Shown: one piece after another, positions 9,559 to 18,200 of the stretch
Layout of the letters: each line of letters starts with the position of its first letter
Numbering within the stretch: the first letter of the stretch is position 1
Origin: an uncultured Bacilli bacterium
GTDB lineage: Bacteria; Bacillota_I; Bacilli_A; ML615J-28; CAG-313
Assembly (NCBI GenBank): GCA_934140285.1
Contig: CAKPBI010000009.1
Location: 1 to 64,000 of the forward strand
Reading direction: 5' to 3'
DNA: 64,000 nucleotides
Made by a program: the position numbers and the translations under genes
The notes under the pieces: model-generated
Database searches by the model: none
Told to the model about the DNA's origin: nothing
The model's input: only the letters and a program-made list of their open reading frames with translations

Positions 9559-10641
9559 TTAAAAATCAAATAAATCACTATCTATATCTTTTAATTGATT
9601 AAATATATGTTCCATTAGTATCTTCACTAGATTAACATCCCATCCATTTCCAGCTCTTTTAGATAATTGTGTATACGACTGATTTCCAAAATAAATATCA
9701 ACTTTTCTACCATCAATAGCTAATCCTTCTAGTCCCATTAATCTAAATTGTTCTGATACAGACATTTTTCTTACTACTTCTTTACCTTTATGTGCTTCAA
9801 TTACTCTTAAACTATTATGTTCTGGTAATGTAATTGTTATTGAATACCCATCTCTTTTTATTTTTTTATTATAAACATCAAAGCACAAAGCTTTTTCAAC
9901 CAAAAAACTATCTATATTGTGTTTTAACTTTAAATGTTCAATTTGCTTTGTTGACAAATATAATTCTGTTGGAACATATCCTTCTGGGTCTAAAAAATCA
10001 GCCATAAGCAAATTATTTTTTTGCTTTGCAGGAATCATTGAAAATCCTTTTGGAAGTCCTCCTAATCTTGCAAACATCCAAACGCGTTCTCTATTTTGAG
10101 GAATTCCATAATCTTTACTATTTAATACAGCCATTGCTAAAGGGGATTCATTAGGATCATCTGGATTTGCAACGTATCCTATTTCTCTCAACATTTTTAT
10201 CATTTGTTGACGTGTTTCATAGAATTTATTTGATAATAATCCCTTCACATTTTCCATTAAAATATATCTAGGCCTTTTTTCTGCACAAATTCTTATAATA
10301 TGTTCAAACAATGTTCCTCTTCCGTAGGGATCATCAATTCCTTTTTGCATGCCAGCAGTTGAAAATGGTTGACAAGGAAATCCACCTGTAAAAAAATCAA
10401 AATCAGGTAATTCATCTGGATTTATCAAAGTAATATCTGGATAATTTTTAATTGGTTTACCTTTTATGTCTTTATGATTTAAATCATATAATTCAGAAGC
10501 ATATTTATCTATTTCAGAATATGCTACAATGTTGTAGTTAAATTTTTTGTGTTTTTCCTTTATTTTTCGAAGTCCAAAGCTTGCACCTCCATACCCTGCA
10601 AATCCCTCAAATACTCTTAACACCTTTTTTTTACTTGTCAT
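9559..10641 (-). CDS. DNA (cytosine-5) methyltransferase
   Basis: About 360 aa. C5-methyltransferase motifs run in the usual order: motif I FEGFAGYGGAS (SAM), motif IV GGFPCQPFS with the catalytic Cys, motif VI MENVKG, motif VIII QNRERVW, and motif X with the conserved GNGWDVN near the C-terminus. The target-recognition region is short. I start at the second ATG (10641), which has a GGAG 9 bp upstream; the ATG at 10659 has no ribosome site. The start overlaps the controller gene stop by 11 bp, so translation is probably coupled. It methylates cytosine in the target of its paired nuclease. Downstream partners are the DUF3883 protein and the zinc-hook ATPase. Confidence 0.94.
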   Translation of the reverse strand: MTSKKKVLRVFEGFAGYGGASFGLRKIKEKHKKFNYNIVAYSEIDKYASELYDLNHKDIKGKPIKNYPDITLINPDELPDFDFFTGGFPCQPFSTAGMQKGIDDPYGRGTLFEHIIRICAEKRPRYILMENVKGLLSNKFYETRQQMIKMLREIGYVANPDDPNESPLAMAVLNSKDYGIPQNRERVWMFARLGGLPKGFSMIPAKQKNNLLMADFLDPEGYVPTELYLSTKQIEHLKLKHNIDSFLVEKALCFDVYNKKIKRDGYSITITLPEHNSLRVIEAHKGKEVVRKMSVSEQFRLMGLEGLAIDGRKVDIYFGNQSYTQLSKRAGNGWDVNLVKILMEHIFNQLKDIDSDLFDF

Positions 10642-10882
10642 TATAATTTTCTCCTTCATACTTTATTGGTGTATCGAATGTACTAAAAAAATCACTTAAA
10701 GTAATTCCAAGTCCATTACATATAACTATTAAATTATCTATTGTTATGTTTTGTTTTCCAGATTCAACTCTACTTAAATAAGACTTATCCCAACCTATTT
10801 TTTTTGAAAACTCTTCTTGATTCATGGATTGTTTAGAAATACGTAATTCTTTTGTCCTATCTCCTATTTTTTGTCTAATCAT
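10631..10882 (-). CDS. XRE-family controller (C) protein of a restriction-modification operon
   Basis: 83 aa, the usual size of C proteins. A helix-turn-helix of the XRE type is clear (NQEEFSKKIGWDKSYLSRVE, about residues 21-40), followed by SGKQNITIDNL and LGITLSDFF, both typical of controller proteins. It is the first gene of the operon and directly precedes the methyltransferase. A 16-bp palindrome with the GACT/AGTC arms known from C-boxes overlaps its own -35 site. C proteins delay endonuclease expression when the system enters a new host and then regulate themselves. The role here rests on that family knowledge plus the promoter structure. Confidence 0.85.
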   Translation of the reverse strand: MIRQKIGDRTKELRISKQSMNQEEFSKKIGWDKSYLSRVESGKQNITIDNLIVICNGLGITLSDFFSTFDTPIKYEGENYNDK

Positions 10883-10905
10883 AATATAATACCTCGATAT
10901 TTGTC

Positions 10906-10934
10906 ATTATACTATAAATTGACTTAAAAGTCAA
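10906..10934 (-). promoter_or_regulatory. Promoter of the C-M operon with overlapping C-box-like palindrome
   Basis: Reading the minus strand, TTGACT (10929-10934) and TATAAT (10906-10911) are 17 bp apart, a near-consensus sigma-70 promoter. The palindrome TTGACTTTTAAGTCAA (10919-10934) covers the -35 box and holds GACT and AGTC half-sites, as in known C-boxes. Binding of the controller here would block or tune transcription. Confidence 0.8.
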
Positions 10935-10959
10935 ACATAGAGGTTTCATGTTATCTTAT

Positions 10960-11001
10960 TTTTCTGATTATCTTATGATATATTCAAAAAAGTTATCTTT
11001 T
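10960..11001. repeat. About 40-bp direct repeat, copy 1
   Basis: The block beginning TTTTCTGATTATCTTATGAT and ending AGTTATCTTTT recurs in the same orientation at 13355-13394, with one A more in this copy. The two copies bracket the GIY-YIG, DUF6150-like and serine recombinase genes, 2.4 kb apart. They could be attachment sites or the trace of an insertion. Confidence 0.85.
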
Positions 11002-11085
11002 GAATTTTACTATTTAATCATTTTTCTAATACTTAATAATTTCTATTAAAATAACTTAATACTATTGCTGTCTTTTTATCCTATC

Positions 11086-11134
11086 TGCAACCAAAAATGG
11101 TTACAAAGTAAAAATGCAGCTAAATATGGTTGCA
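11086..11134 (+). repeat. 49-bp inverted repeat, left copy, made of two TGCAACC hairpins
   Basis: Two successive hairpins of the form TGCARCY-N6-GGTTRCA, about 29 bp apart, lie here. The whole block matches the reverse complement of about 15020-15069 at 40 of 49 positions. The two copies enclose a 4-kb gene group (GIY-YIG to SatD). Confidence 0.75.
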
Positions 11135-11140
11135 AAATAA

Positions 11141-11168
11141 AAGGCCTTCACTATGAAGGTCTTTTGAA
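11141..11168 (-). terminator. Rho-independent terminator after the GIY-YIG gene
   Basis: On the minus strand the stem is GACCTTC/GAAGGCC with a 4-base loop, followed by a T-rich tail. It lies about 25 bp past the stop of the GIY-YIG gene. Confidence 0.75.
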
Positions 11169-11192
11169 TAATTAGTATTCGTATTGTAATAA

Positions 11193-12071
11193 TTATAAAT
11201 ATTCATCAACTTTTTTTCTAGCTTCATTCATTCCAAATTCTACACTTTTGAATACTTTTTTCCAATACTCTTCTCTTTGGATAATTTCATTCTTATCTGT
11301 TTTAAAATCCATGATTTCTAAAATTGAGTATTGAAAGTTGTCAATAATATATGATTCAAATTCTTTTTTTAGCAATTCAAAATACTTATTACCACCTGTG
11401 AGATTTTTAATATTAGCATATGATGACCATCGTTGCCATATACCATTGGTATTACCATAAGCTGAACCTATATAGATTTTTCCTGTTGAAGTATCAGTTA
11501 TACAATAAACTCCTTTTACCACTGACAATGCATTTTTCCATTCTATATCTTCATTATTTATAATCGTTTGTAAATCTTTATGCATTAATCTTACATTATT
11601 ATATCCTGGGAAAACTGAAAGCTTTTCTTCTGGTCTAATTTCATAAATGACTGCATGCATTGTTTCACAAACATTTTTAAACTTTCTTGCATAAATATCT
11701 CTTCCAATTGGTTTTTCTAACTTAATAATTAGTCTTTTTCGATATTCTTTATAATCATCTTGTAACTCTAATTCATATTTGTCACTACTTCTAATACCAG
11801 TTTTTTTATATAATCCACCAAATATAAAAAATTCAGGTCCATAGGGATAATATTGTGCAAAGGTTAAAACATAATCGTAATTTTCAAGATTATTGTTTGC
11901 TTGTCCTTTTTCACTTTTATGAGCAATCATATTATACCAATTATTACTCTTTTCTTCATCTTGTAAATTATCCCACGCTCTATCACCACCACGACCAGAT
12001 GTCATATTAAATTTTATTTTAATTTTTTCTGGATTATCAAATTTAAAAAATGATTCAAATTTAATTTTCAT
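11193..12071 (-). CDS. GIY-YIG nuclease domain protein
   Basis: 292 aa. The C-terminal third holds a GIY-YIG domain: GVYCITD for the first strand, KIYIGSA for the second, a conserved Arg in GIWQRWSSY, and a late Glu in IQREEYW. The N-terminal 180 residues have a TSGRGGDRAWDNL segment and a YPYGPEFFIFGG segment, which I do not recognise as a named domain; they may bind DNA. GIY-YIG proteins include Eco29kI/Hpy188I-type restriction enzymes and homing nucleases. It lies inside the repeat-bounded cargo next to a serine recombinase, with no methyltransferase of its own. A restriction or anti-phage role is inference. Confidence 0.8.
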   Translation of the reverse strand: MKIKFESFFKFDNPEKIKIKFNMTSGRGGDRAWDNLQDEEKSNNWYNMIAHKSEKGQANNNLENYDYVLTFAQYYPYGPEFFIFGGLYKKTGIRSSDKYELELQDDYKEYRKRLIIKLEKPIGRDIYARKFKNVCETMHAVIYEIRPEEKLSVFPGYNNVRLMHKDLQTIINNEDIEWKNALSVVKGVYCITDTSTGKIYIGSAYGNTNGIWQRWSSYANIKNLTGGNKYFELLKKEFESYIIDNFQYSILEIMDFKTDKNEIIQREEYWKKVFKSVEFGMNEARKKVDEYL

Positions 12072-12181
12072 TATCTAACTCCTTATATAACTTTTGATTG
12101 TTTATTTATCAAGAGGATTATTAAATTGATGAAATTTTATTTTTAATAATATTACTTAATTTTTCAAAGAATTAAATTAAA

Positions 12182-12391
12182 TTATTTTGGAAAGTTTTGT
12201 CTTGTAATTAAAATTTGTGCTTCAGATTTATATTGTACAATATATACTTTTACATCTGCTCCAAATTTACTATTTACCAATTTGCCTCCTGCTATTAACT
12301 GAGCATTATTTTCTTCAGATTTATAATTTACAAAAAATACTTTATAATCTGCCTCCCATTTATTATTTGCTAGCCACACTTTTGGTCCCAT
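12182..12391 (-). CDS. Small repeat protein resembling DUF6150
   Basis: 69 aa, ATG with ribosome site AGGAGG. It is made of short repeated strands of the form W/F.A..K.EADYKVFFV.YKSE and S.FGADVKVYIVQYKSEA, the pattern of DUF6150 proteins, whose function is unknown. It lies between the GIY-YIG gene and the serine recombinase and is transcribed away from the latter. The segment upstream of its start is bounded by 15-bp inverted repeats, so its expression may be switchable. Confidence 0.55.
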   Translation of the reverse strand: MGPKVWLANNKWEADYKVFFVNYKSEENNAQLIAGGKLVNSKFGADVKVYIVQYKSEAQILITRQNFPK

Positions 12392-12424
12392 ATTATATTC
12401 CTCCTTAATTTTTAGTATCTAAAA

Positions 12425-12564
12425 GTACACCTTTAACAATCTTATTATCTCTGAGTTTTTCATTTAATATTCTATAAAATTCAATTAAAAAACTAATTAT
12501 CTTGCTTTTTTTACTTTCTTTTTGTATAATAATCATTGAGGATTATTAGTTGTTAAAGGTGTAC
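12425..12564. promoter_or_regulatory. 140-bp promoter segment bounded by 15-bp inverted repeats
   Basis: GTACACCTTTAACAA at 12425-12439 is repeated exactly as its reverse complement at 12550-12564. Inside is a strong plus-strand promoter, TTGCTT (12502-12507) and TATAAT (12525-12530) with 17-bp spacing, now facing the serine recombinase gene. If inverted it would face the small gene at 12391. The repeats could instead be recombinase binding sites or operators. Confidence 0.55.
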
Positions 12565-12586
12565 CTTTATAAACCATAACAGATTT

Positions 12587-12612
12587 GTCATCTTTTATAG
12601 ATGACCTTTTTT
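12587..12612 (+). terminator. Terminator-like hairpin upstream of the serine recombinase
   Basis: GTCATC and GATGAC form a stem followed by CTTTTTT. It lies between the repeat-bounded promoter and the recombinase start, so it could stop or attenuate that transcript. A second TATAAT lies downstream at about 12637, nearer the gene. Confidence 0.6.
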
Positions 12613-12664
12613 GCTCAATTAATAAGACAATTTTGTTATAATTGTTTTATTATGGAGGTATATT

Positions 12665-13255
12665 ATGAATTATGGTTATGTAAGAGTTTCAACAATAACT
12701 CAAAACATTGCAAGACAAATGGACGAAATGTATAAAGCAGGACTTAAAGATAATTCTATTTTTATTGATAGACAAAGTGGAAAAGACTTTGATAGAACAA
12801 ATTACAAAATATTAAAATCAAAATTAAAAAAAGGGGATCTACTGATTATAAAATCAATAGATCGCCTAGGAAGAAACTATGATATGATTATAAATGAATG
12901 GCAAGATATCACCAAAGTAATTGAAGCAGATATCTTTGTAATTGATTTTCCATTGCTTGATACAAGAATAGAAACTCAAAACCTTATTGGAAGGTTTATT
13001 TCTGATATAGTGTTACAAGTTCTTTCTTTTGTTGCTCAAAATGAAAGAGAAAATATAAAAAAAAGGCAGGCTGAAGGAATAAGGCTTGCAAAAGCTAAAG
13101 GAGTTCATATGGGACGTCCTAGATATAAACTGCCCAAAAATTTTGAAGATGTTGTAAAAAGATTTCATAATAAAGAAATTACCAATGTTACTGCAGCAAA
13201 AATGCTAAATATGACAAGGAGTACTTTTCTTAAATATTCTAAATTATATAAGTAA
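12665..13255 (+). CDS. Serine recombinase (resolvase/invertase family)
   Basis: 196 aa, the size of small resolvases and invertases. It starts MNYGYVRVST, where Ser9 is the expected catalytic serine, and has the family motifs GDLLIIKSIDRLGRN (about 59-73) and an E-helix with NERENIKKRQAEGI (about 126-140). MGRPRYKLP then leads into a C-terminal helix-turn-helix (NVTAAKMLNMTRSTFLKY). GGAGG lies 5 bp before the ATG. Such enzymes resolve or invert DNA between short repeats. It is the only site-specific recombinase gene in the window, so it may act on the 15-bp repeats upstream, the flanking direct repeats, or the hsdS inversion 11 kb away. None of these links is proven. Confidence 0.93.
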   Translation: MNYGYVRVSTITQNIARQMDEMYKAGLKDNSIFIDRQSGKDFDRTNYKILKSKLKKGDLLIIKSIDRLGRNYDMIINEWQDITKVIEADIFVIDFPLLDTRIETQNLIGRFISDIVLQVLSFVAQNERENIKKRQAEGIRLAKAKGVHMGRPRYKLPKNFEDVVKRFHNKEITNVTAAKMLNMTRSTFLKYSKLYK

Positions 13256-13354
13256 GAAAAGGACTATAAACCATTTTGTTATTTTGGTTCATTAGTAAAT
13301 CTTTATGTCATTAATAATTTTAATTTTTAAAAAAAGAATAATTGAAATTACTTT

Positions 13355-13394
13355 TTTCTGATTATCTTATGATATATTCAAAAAGTTATCTTTT
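13355..13394. repeat. About 40-bp direct repeat, copy 2
   Basis: Same sequence and orientation as 10960-11001, with one A fewer. It lies 100 bp past the serine recombinase stop. The surrounding 238 bp hold no gene. Confidence 0.85.
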
Positions 13395-13493
13395 AAATAA
13401 TACAATAAAAGAATTTTTTTATATTCAATATTCTAAATAATCCTATTATTCAAAAAATTATTGAATGAAAAAACAATGAATCAAATTATTGAC

Positions 13494-13985
13494 TCATTGA
13501 GTTTTATCTATAAATTCTTTCCACTTCAATAACAATTCACTAATTTTATCTAAATCATTAGTTTCTAGATATATTGCACCAATCATTGCTTCTACTGCTG
13601 TCGCAATATATTTATGAGGACTAGTTTTTTTATTTTTACCTGATGATGTTTTACCAGGTATTTTATAGTCGTAATCTCGTAGAATATTCTTATCAATATC
13701 ATCATAATTAATGTATTTTAACAAATCATAATGTTTTGCAATTACTGTAACAAATCTTTCATCTGTTACATACTTTTCTACTTCTTTAGATAATTGCTCA
13801 ACTTTATCTAAAAAGTACTTAGTATAACAAAATTTAATTATCGCATCACCTAATGTAGCAAGATCTGTTGCTACGTCCTTGTTTTCAAGTGATTGATGTT
13901 CTTTTTTATATGATTTTGCTGTTAAAGCTCGTTTTACAAATTCACTAGTTTTTTTCTTTTTTAAATATTTTTCAAATAAATCCAT
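13494..13985 (-). CDS. RNase III-fold protein without dsRNA-binding domain (Mini-III-like)
   Basis: 163 aa. The segment DLATLGDAIIKF (about 41-52) matches the RNase III signature helix in its Mini-III form, LAYIGDAVYE, where the first acidic residue of canonical RNase III is absent. TAVEAMIGAIYLE (about 129-141) matches the second conserved helix with its catalytic-site Glu. No dsRNA-binding domain follows. Mini-III trims 23S rRNA in Firmicutes, but this copy lies in an accessory region next to SatD and has a divergent sequence, so the substrate may differ. Its ATG overlaps the stop of a 39-codon reading frame, which suggests coupled translation. Confidence 0.7.
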   Translation of the reverse strand: MDLFEKYLKKKKTSEFVKRALTAKSYKKEHQSLENKDVATDLATLGDAIIKFCYTKYFLDKVEQLSKEVEKYVTDERFVTVIAKHYDLLKYINYDDIDKNILRDYDYKIPGKTSSGKNKKTSPHKYIATAVEAMIGAIYLETNDLDKISELLLKWKEFIDKTQ

Positions 13986-14104
13986 TATGTTACTTTCTCT
14001 CCATTTTCTTTATCTTTATCAATTATTGTTGTTTTAATCATTTTACTTATGATTCCAGTTTCGCATGCTACTTCCTTGTTGTTCAACAAAACCACGATGT
14101 CCAT
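13985..14104 (-). CDS. Possible 39-aa peptide upstream of the RNase III-fold gene
   Basis: An ATG at 14104 opens a frame of 39 codons ending in TAA that overlaps the ATG of the next gene (TAATG form). The product starts MDIVVLLNNKEVACETGIIS and ends in a charged tail. No clear ribosome site is seen. Another frame over the same DNA (about 14155 down to 14050) is also open for some 38 codons. This 170-bp gap may therefore be a decayed gene and not a true peptide. Confidence 0.3.
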   Translation of the reverse strand: MDIVVLLNNKEVACETGIISKMIKTTIIDKDKENGEKVT

Positions 14105-14155
14105 GTACTGGAATTTTATTAAAAGCTTCTTCTAATGCTGTAAACTCCTCATCTA

Positions 14156-14980
14156 TTACTTCTCCTTGTATTCATTTTTCATATAATCCAATACTAATTT
14201 TTCTAATACTCTGATTTTATCAAAAAAACCTACAGTTCTTATTTTTTCAATGTTTTGTCTACTTACATTTAATAACTGGGCACAGATTGTATTTATTTTT
14301 GTTGGAAAATCTGGTATGTTGGTATCACTCTTAAAATCAACTAATAATACGTGTTTAATCATTGTTAAATCATCTAATTCATAAGATTGAATATTCTGTT
14401 TTATTGTTGTAATGATAAATTCTATATTTTCATCGTTTATTTTAAATGAATTTTTATTTTCTAAAGGATATAATAAGTTAAATAGATCAAAAACATCTGC
14501 TTGTTTAGTTGAATGTTCGGAAGTAAAGATTTCAACTGTACTTATTATTTGATTAACTAAATTATCATTTTCATTTTTATTTGAATATAATAAGAAATTG
14601 CAATTTTTTTCTTTACAATCATTTAAAGCTAATACTGCATAGTGATATGCTTCGCCATCTAACATATTAGCGTTGTTATAATTTACATCTAATAATTTTT
14701 GATTAAGCTTTCCATAGCCGATACCACATCTAATTTTATGTGGATAAAATAAAGTTTTGATTAAACAATAGCTACTAAAAGCATCACTTACATTATTAAA
14801 TAAGGCTTGGATAGAATCACCTGCTGAAAAATCATAATCTTTTACTATTTCATTTTTATAACAATTATTAATAAATTTAATTATTTTATACAATTTCTCT
14901 TGAATATTAAATCTTTCTTGTTCATCGTATTTTCTAGATTGTATTACATCCATAATTATTGCGGCATAAATAGTATTCAT
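14156..14980 (-). CDS. SatD family protein
   Basis: 274 aa. The N-terminus YAAIIMDVIQSRKYDEQERF and the later SAGDSIQALF and PHKIRCGIGYGKL segments follow the SatD pattern (D..SR, GD.fQ, iR.GiG.G). The family resembles nucleotidyl-cyclase folds in outline and is often found with small membrane proteins; its biochemical role is not established. The C-terminal half contains a probable helix-turn-helix (QLLNVSRQNIEKIRT). Two TGCAACC hairpins lie about 40 bp upstream of the start and could be operators. It lies upstream of the RNase III-fold gene on the same strand and may be co-transcribed with it. Confidence 0.75.
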   Translation of the reverse strand: MNTIYAAIIMDVIQSRKYDEQERFNIQEKLYKIIKFINNCYKNEIVKDYDFSAGDSIQALFNNVSDAFSSYCLIKTLFYPHKIRCGIGYGKLNQKLLDVNYNNANMLDGEAYHYAVLALNDCKEKNCNFLLYSNKNENDNLVNQIISTVEIFTSEHSTKQADVFDLFNLLYPLENKNSFKINDENIEFIITTIKQNIQSYELDDLTMIKHVLLVDFKSDTNIPDFPTKINTICAQLLNVSRQNIEKIRTVGFFDKIRVLEKLVLDYMKNEYKEK

Positions 14981-15019
14981 AATATCACCTCATGGTTATT
15001 ATATCATGTAAAATGAAAA

Positions 15020-15069
15020 AATGCAACCAAAATAAGTTGCATTTTTAATTTGCAACCGCTTTTGATTGC
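15020..15069 (-). repeat. 49-bp inverted repeat, right copy, made of two TGCAACC hairpins
   Basis: This is the counterpart of 11086-11134 in opposite orientation, about 40 of 49 positions identical. It contains TGCAACC-N7-GTTGCA followed by GCAACC-N6-GATTGCA. It lies just upstream of the SatD start and could act as an operator or as the end of a mobile unit. Coordinates are good to one or two bases. Confidence 0.75.
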
Positions 15070-15112
15070 ATTTTATAATATGTAATCATTCTTAGCAATA
15101 ACTTTTAGTAAT

Positions 15113-15148
15113 GTAAAGAATCCTACTTATATCAGTAGAATTCTTTAT
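15113..15148. repeat. Hairpin between SatD and the large lipoprotein gene
   Basis: AAAGAATCCTACT and AGTAGAATTCTTT form a long imperfect stem. There is no clean T-run on the minus side, so a terminator for the lipoprotein gene is possible but not certain. Confidence 0.45.
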
Positions 15149-15206
15149 AAGTCTTATTTTTTCATCACAAAATATTATCTAAAATATACTTACAAATATT
15201 TTAACT

Positions 15207-18200
15207 TTATGCTTCTATTATTTCAAACTTAGAAAAGACAAACATATTTTCATTTACGATAAATGTATATGTCTCATCTGTTGAAATTAATGTTTCATTT
15301 TGGTCAGTACTATTATACCAGCCTACAAATCTGTATCCTTCAACTTTGACATGCGCAGTAAGAGTTATTTGTGTACCTTTTTCAACTCTTCTACCATTAC
15401 CAAAATCAACTTCTTGACCATTTTCAGTAATGTAACCTGCTTCAGTAGAATAAGCGTTAAATAAGTGCATTTCTTTTTCGACAAATTTTGCATAAACGTA
15501 TCTTTCTTCGTTCACCGTAAAAGTATACGTAGCATCCGTAGAAATTAATTTTTCAGATTGGTCAGAATCGAAGTAAAACCAACCAACAAAGTTATATTCA
15601 GAACCAGCTACAGCAGTTAGCGTTATTTCTGTTCCTTTTTCCACTAATTTTCCATTGGCAAGATCTACTCTCTGGCCATCTTCTAATAAATAACCGCTAT
15701 TATAAGGCATACATTGGGCAAGAAAACGTACTAACTCAACAACCTTAAAAGTCATAACAACTTTTAATTCAGGATTATTTAAATATGTATATGTAATTGT
15801 GTATGTTCCTTCTTTACTTGTATCAAACATACCATTTTCAGTATAATTAATTGTACTTTCAACCTTATATTCTAGACCTAGAATAAGTCTTTCATATTTG
15901 TCACCAATCTTACCAAGTAATGGTTGTCCATCAGGCATAGCATAAAATTCTTGATTTAAGTTTAGTAAATATTCTGTAACTAACTTGCCTTCATTGTCCA
16001 AATAGAATCCATAATCTGATGAATCTTCTAATTTAATTTCTGTAGCAATTGCTCTAAATAATGCAGTCAAATTCAAATTATTAGTTTCTTCATTTACAAT
16101 AAATGTATGCTTAAGATCAGTAGATAATAAGCCTTCGATACTATAATAATCAGCAGATATAAACCATCCTACAAAATAGTAACCTTCTTTTGCTTTTACT
16201 TCTATTGTAACCTCAGAATTTTCTGGTAAATCATCGCGATAAAAACCATCTTCTGAAACGTAAGGGCTATCAACAAATTCTCCACCATTTTCAATTCTCG
16301 CATTTACATAGAAAGCTTTTTCAAATCTAGCATAAACAGTAGCATTTGCAGTTACAATGAATTCATGAAGATATTCGGTAGAAATAAGCGTTGCATTTTC
16401 TCCTTCACCATCATACCAACCTACAAATTTACTATAAACATACTCTTCTGAAGCAGAAACTTTAACTTTTTCTCCTTCTTTAACCGCCAATTCAAGTTTT
16501 TTCATATTTTGAGATGTTCCAGTTTCATTATACTCAAAAACATGACCACCTTCACCTGCAATTACTGTTAGTGTAACCATATCTTTTTCAATAAATTTTG
16601 CAAAGATATACGTATTATCAGTTATCGTGAACGTTTCAGTTTCATTTGTTGAATAATGGCGTTTTTCTCCGTTAAGACTGTTTGTTATATACCAACCAGC
16701 AAACTTATATCCTTCTTTAGGCTCGGCTGTTAACGTAAGTGTACCACCAAGCTCAACTTCCTCGCGATAGCCATCAGGATCTTTTACAATGATTTCACCA
16801 TTCATTTTAATAACACCTTTTTCGACGTCTTCCGATTCTATGTAAGAGTAAGTTTCGGCTTTTGGCACTTCTACAGTTAGTGTGGTTTTAACATCTTTAT
16901 CATATTTATATGTAATGGTAATTTCATATGTACCTGTTTTTTCATAATCAACTTTACTTGCATCAACAATGAATTCTGAAGCATTGAGCGTGCGTCCTTT
17001 TTCATTTTTAACAACGAGATTAGCTAGATTTGGCATTTCTTTTCTATCTAAATTATAATAAAAATTACCATCTTCAAAACCATCGCAGCTTACCGTTAAA
17101 TTAGTAATTATTTCAACAAACATTGCCTTTATATGCTCATCTTTACCATTTTGATAGTATAAATACTCACTTTCAAGGGAAATTGGTTCTTCAGAACATT
17201 TTCCATTTTCGTCTACCGAATACCAGCCGATGAATTTATATCCTTCTGCAGGAGTAGCTACAATTTTTCTACAATCATAAAGAGGGAAATACTCTAAGGT
17301 TTCTGGGGTATCACTTTTAGTTATAGGATACTTACCATAGCGAACATCCTCAACCTTGCCCTTACCGGAAAATTCTACTGTAAGATGTGAAAATTGGTTA
17401 GAAACATATACCATAAAACTACCTTCAACGTTTTCCGAAACTAACTTATATTTTACAGTATATTTTCCTTCTTTTCTAAAGTCTAGTCCATCATAATCTA
17501 TAGTATAATCACCAAAATAAAGAGGAACGAATTCATTCGGAGATTCTAAATTACGACGAAGCCCCTTTATTTCTAGTTTTAAAAGATCAATTTCTGGCGC
17601 ACCAGGTTTATAAAATATAGATGATGCAATATATTCTGTTGGTTTCCCATTATGAAAACCTAATGGTATGTTAGATTCTCCTGGTTCTATTCTAACTTGA
17701 TAAACCCCTTGCTTGTTAGAAAATTCAGGTTTAATTGTAAACAATGCTAAAATTGTTAAATCATACTCACTTAGTTTTACTTCATATACAAGTTCATCTG
17801 AAAGTTTTTGACCAACTACGCCACCTTCATGACATACATACCATCCACCAAAATCAAATGTACTATCTGGAACAGCAGTCAATTTATACATTGTATCAGT
17901 AAACAAAAATGACTTCTCATTTAATAACTCATCTGCCTTGTCATTTACATAAAACTTCCCACCTGTTGTTGTGAATGCTGAAACATCACCATTTTTCTCG
18001 GATACATGAATAGTTATACTAGCCCATAGTTTTTTATTTTCCTTAGCAATAAACTCTACTCTATAAGTACCTTCTTTAGAATAGTCTAACTCATCAAGAC
18101 CAATTATATCATATTGCTCAGGAGATAAAAGAGTATACCTTAATTTGTCATTTTTACGTTTTAAGCCTTTAATTATGAGGGCAGTTACATCAATATTGTT

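Noticed and set aside
12217..12408. Plus-strand frame opposite the DUF6150-like gene
   Set aside because: Composition is that of an antisense shadow (Leu/Tyr-rich); the minus gene has AGGAGG and a repeat pattern.
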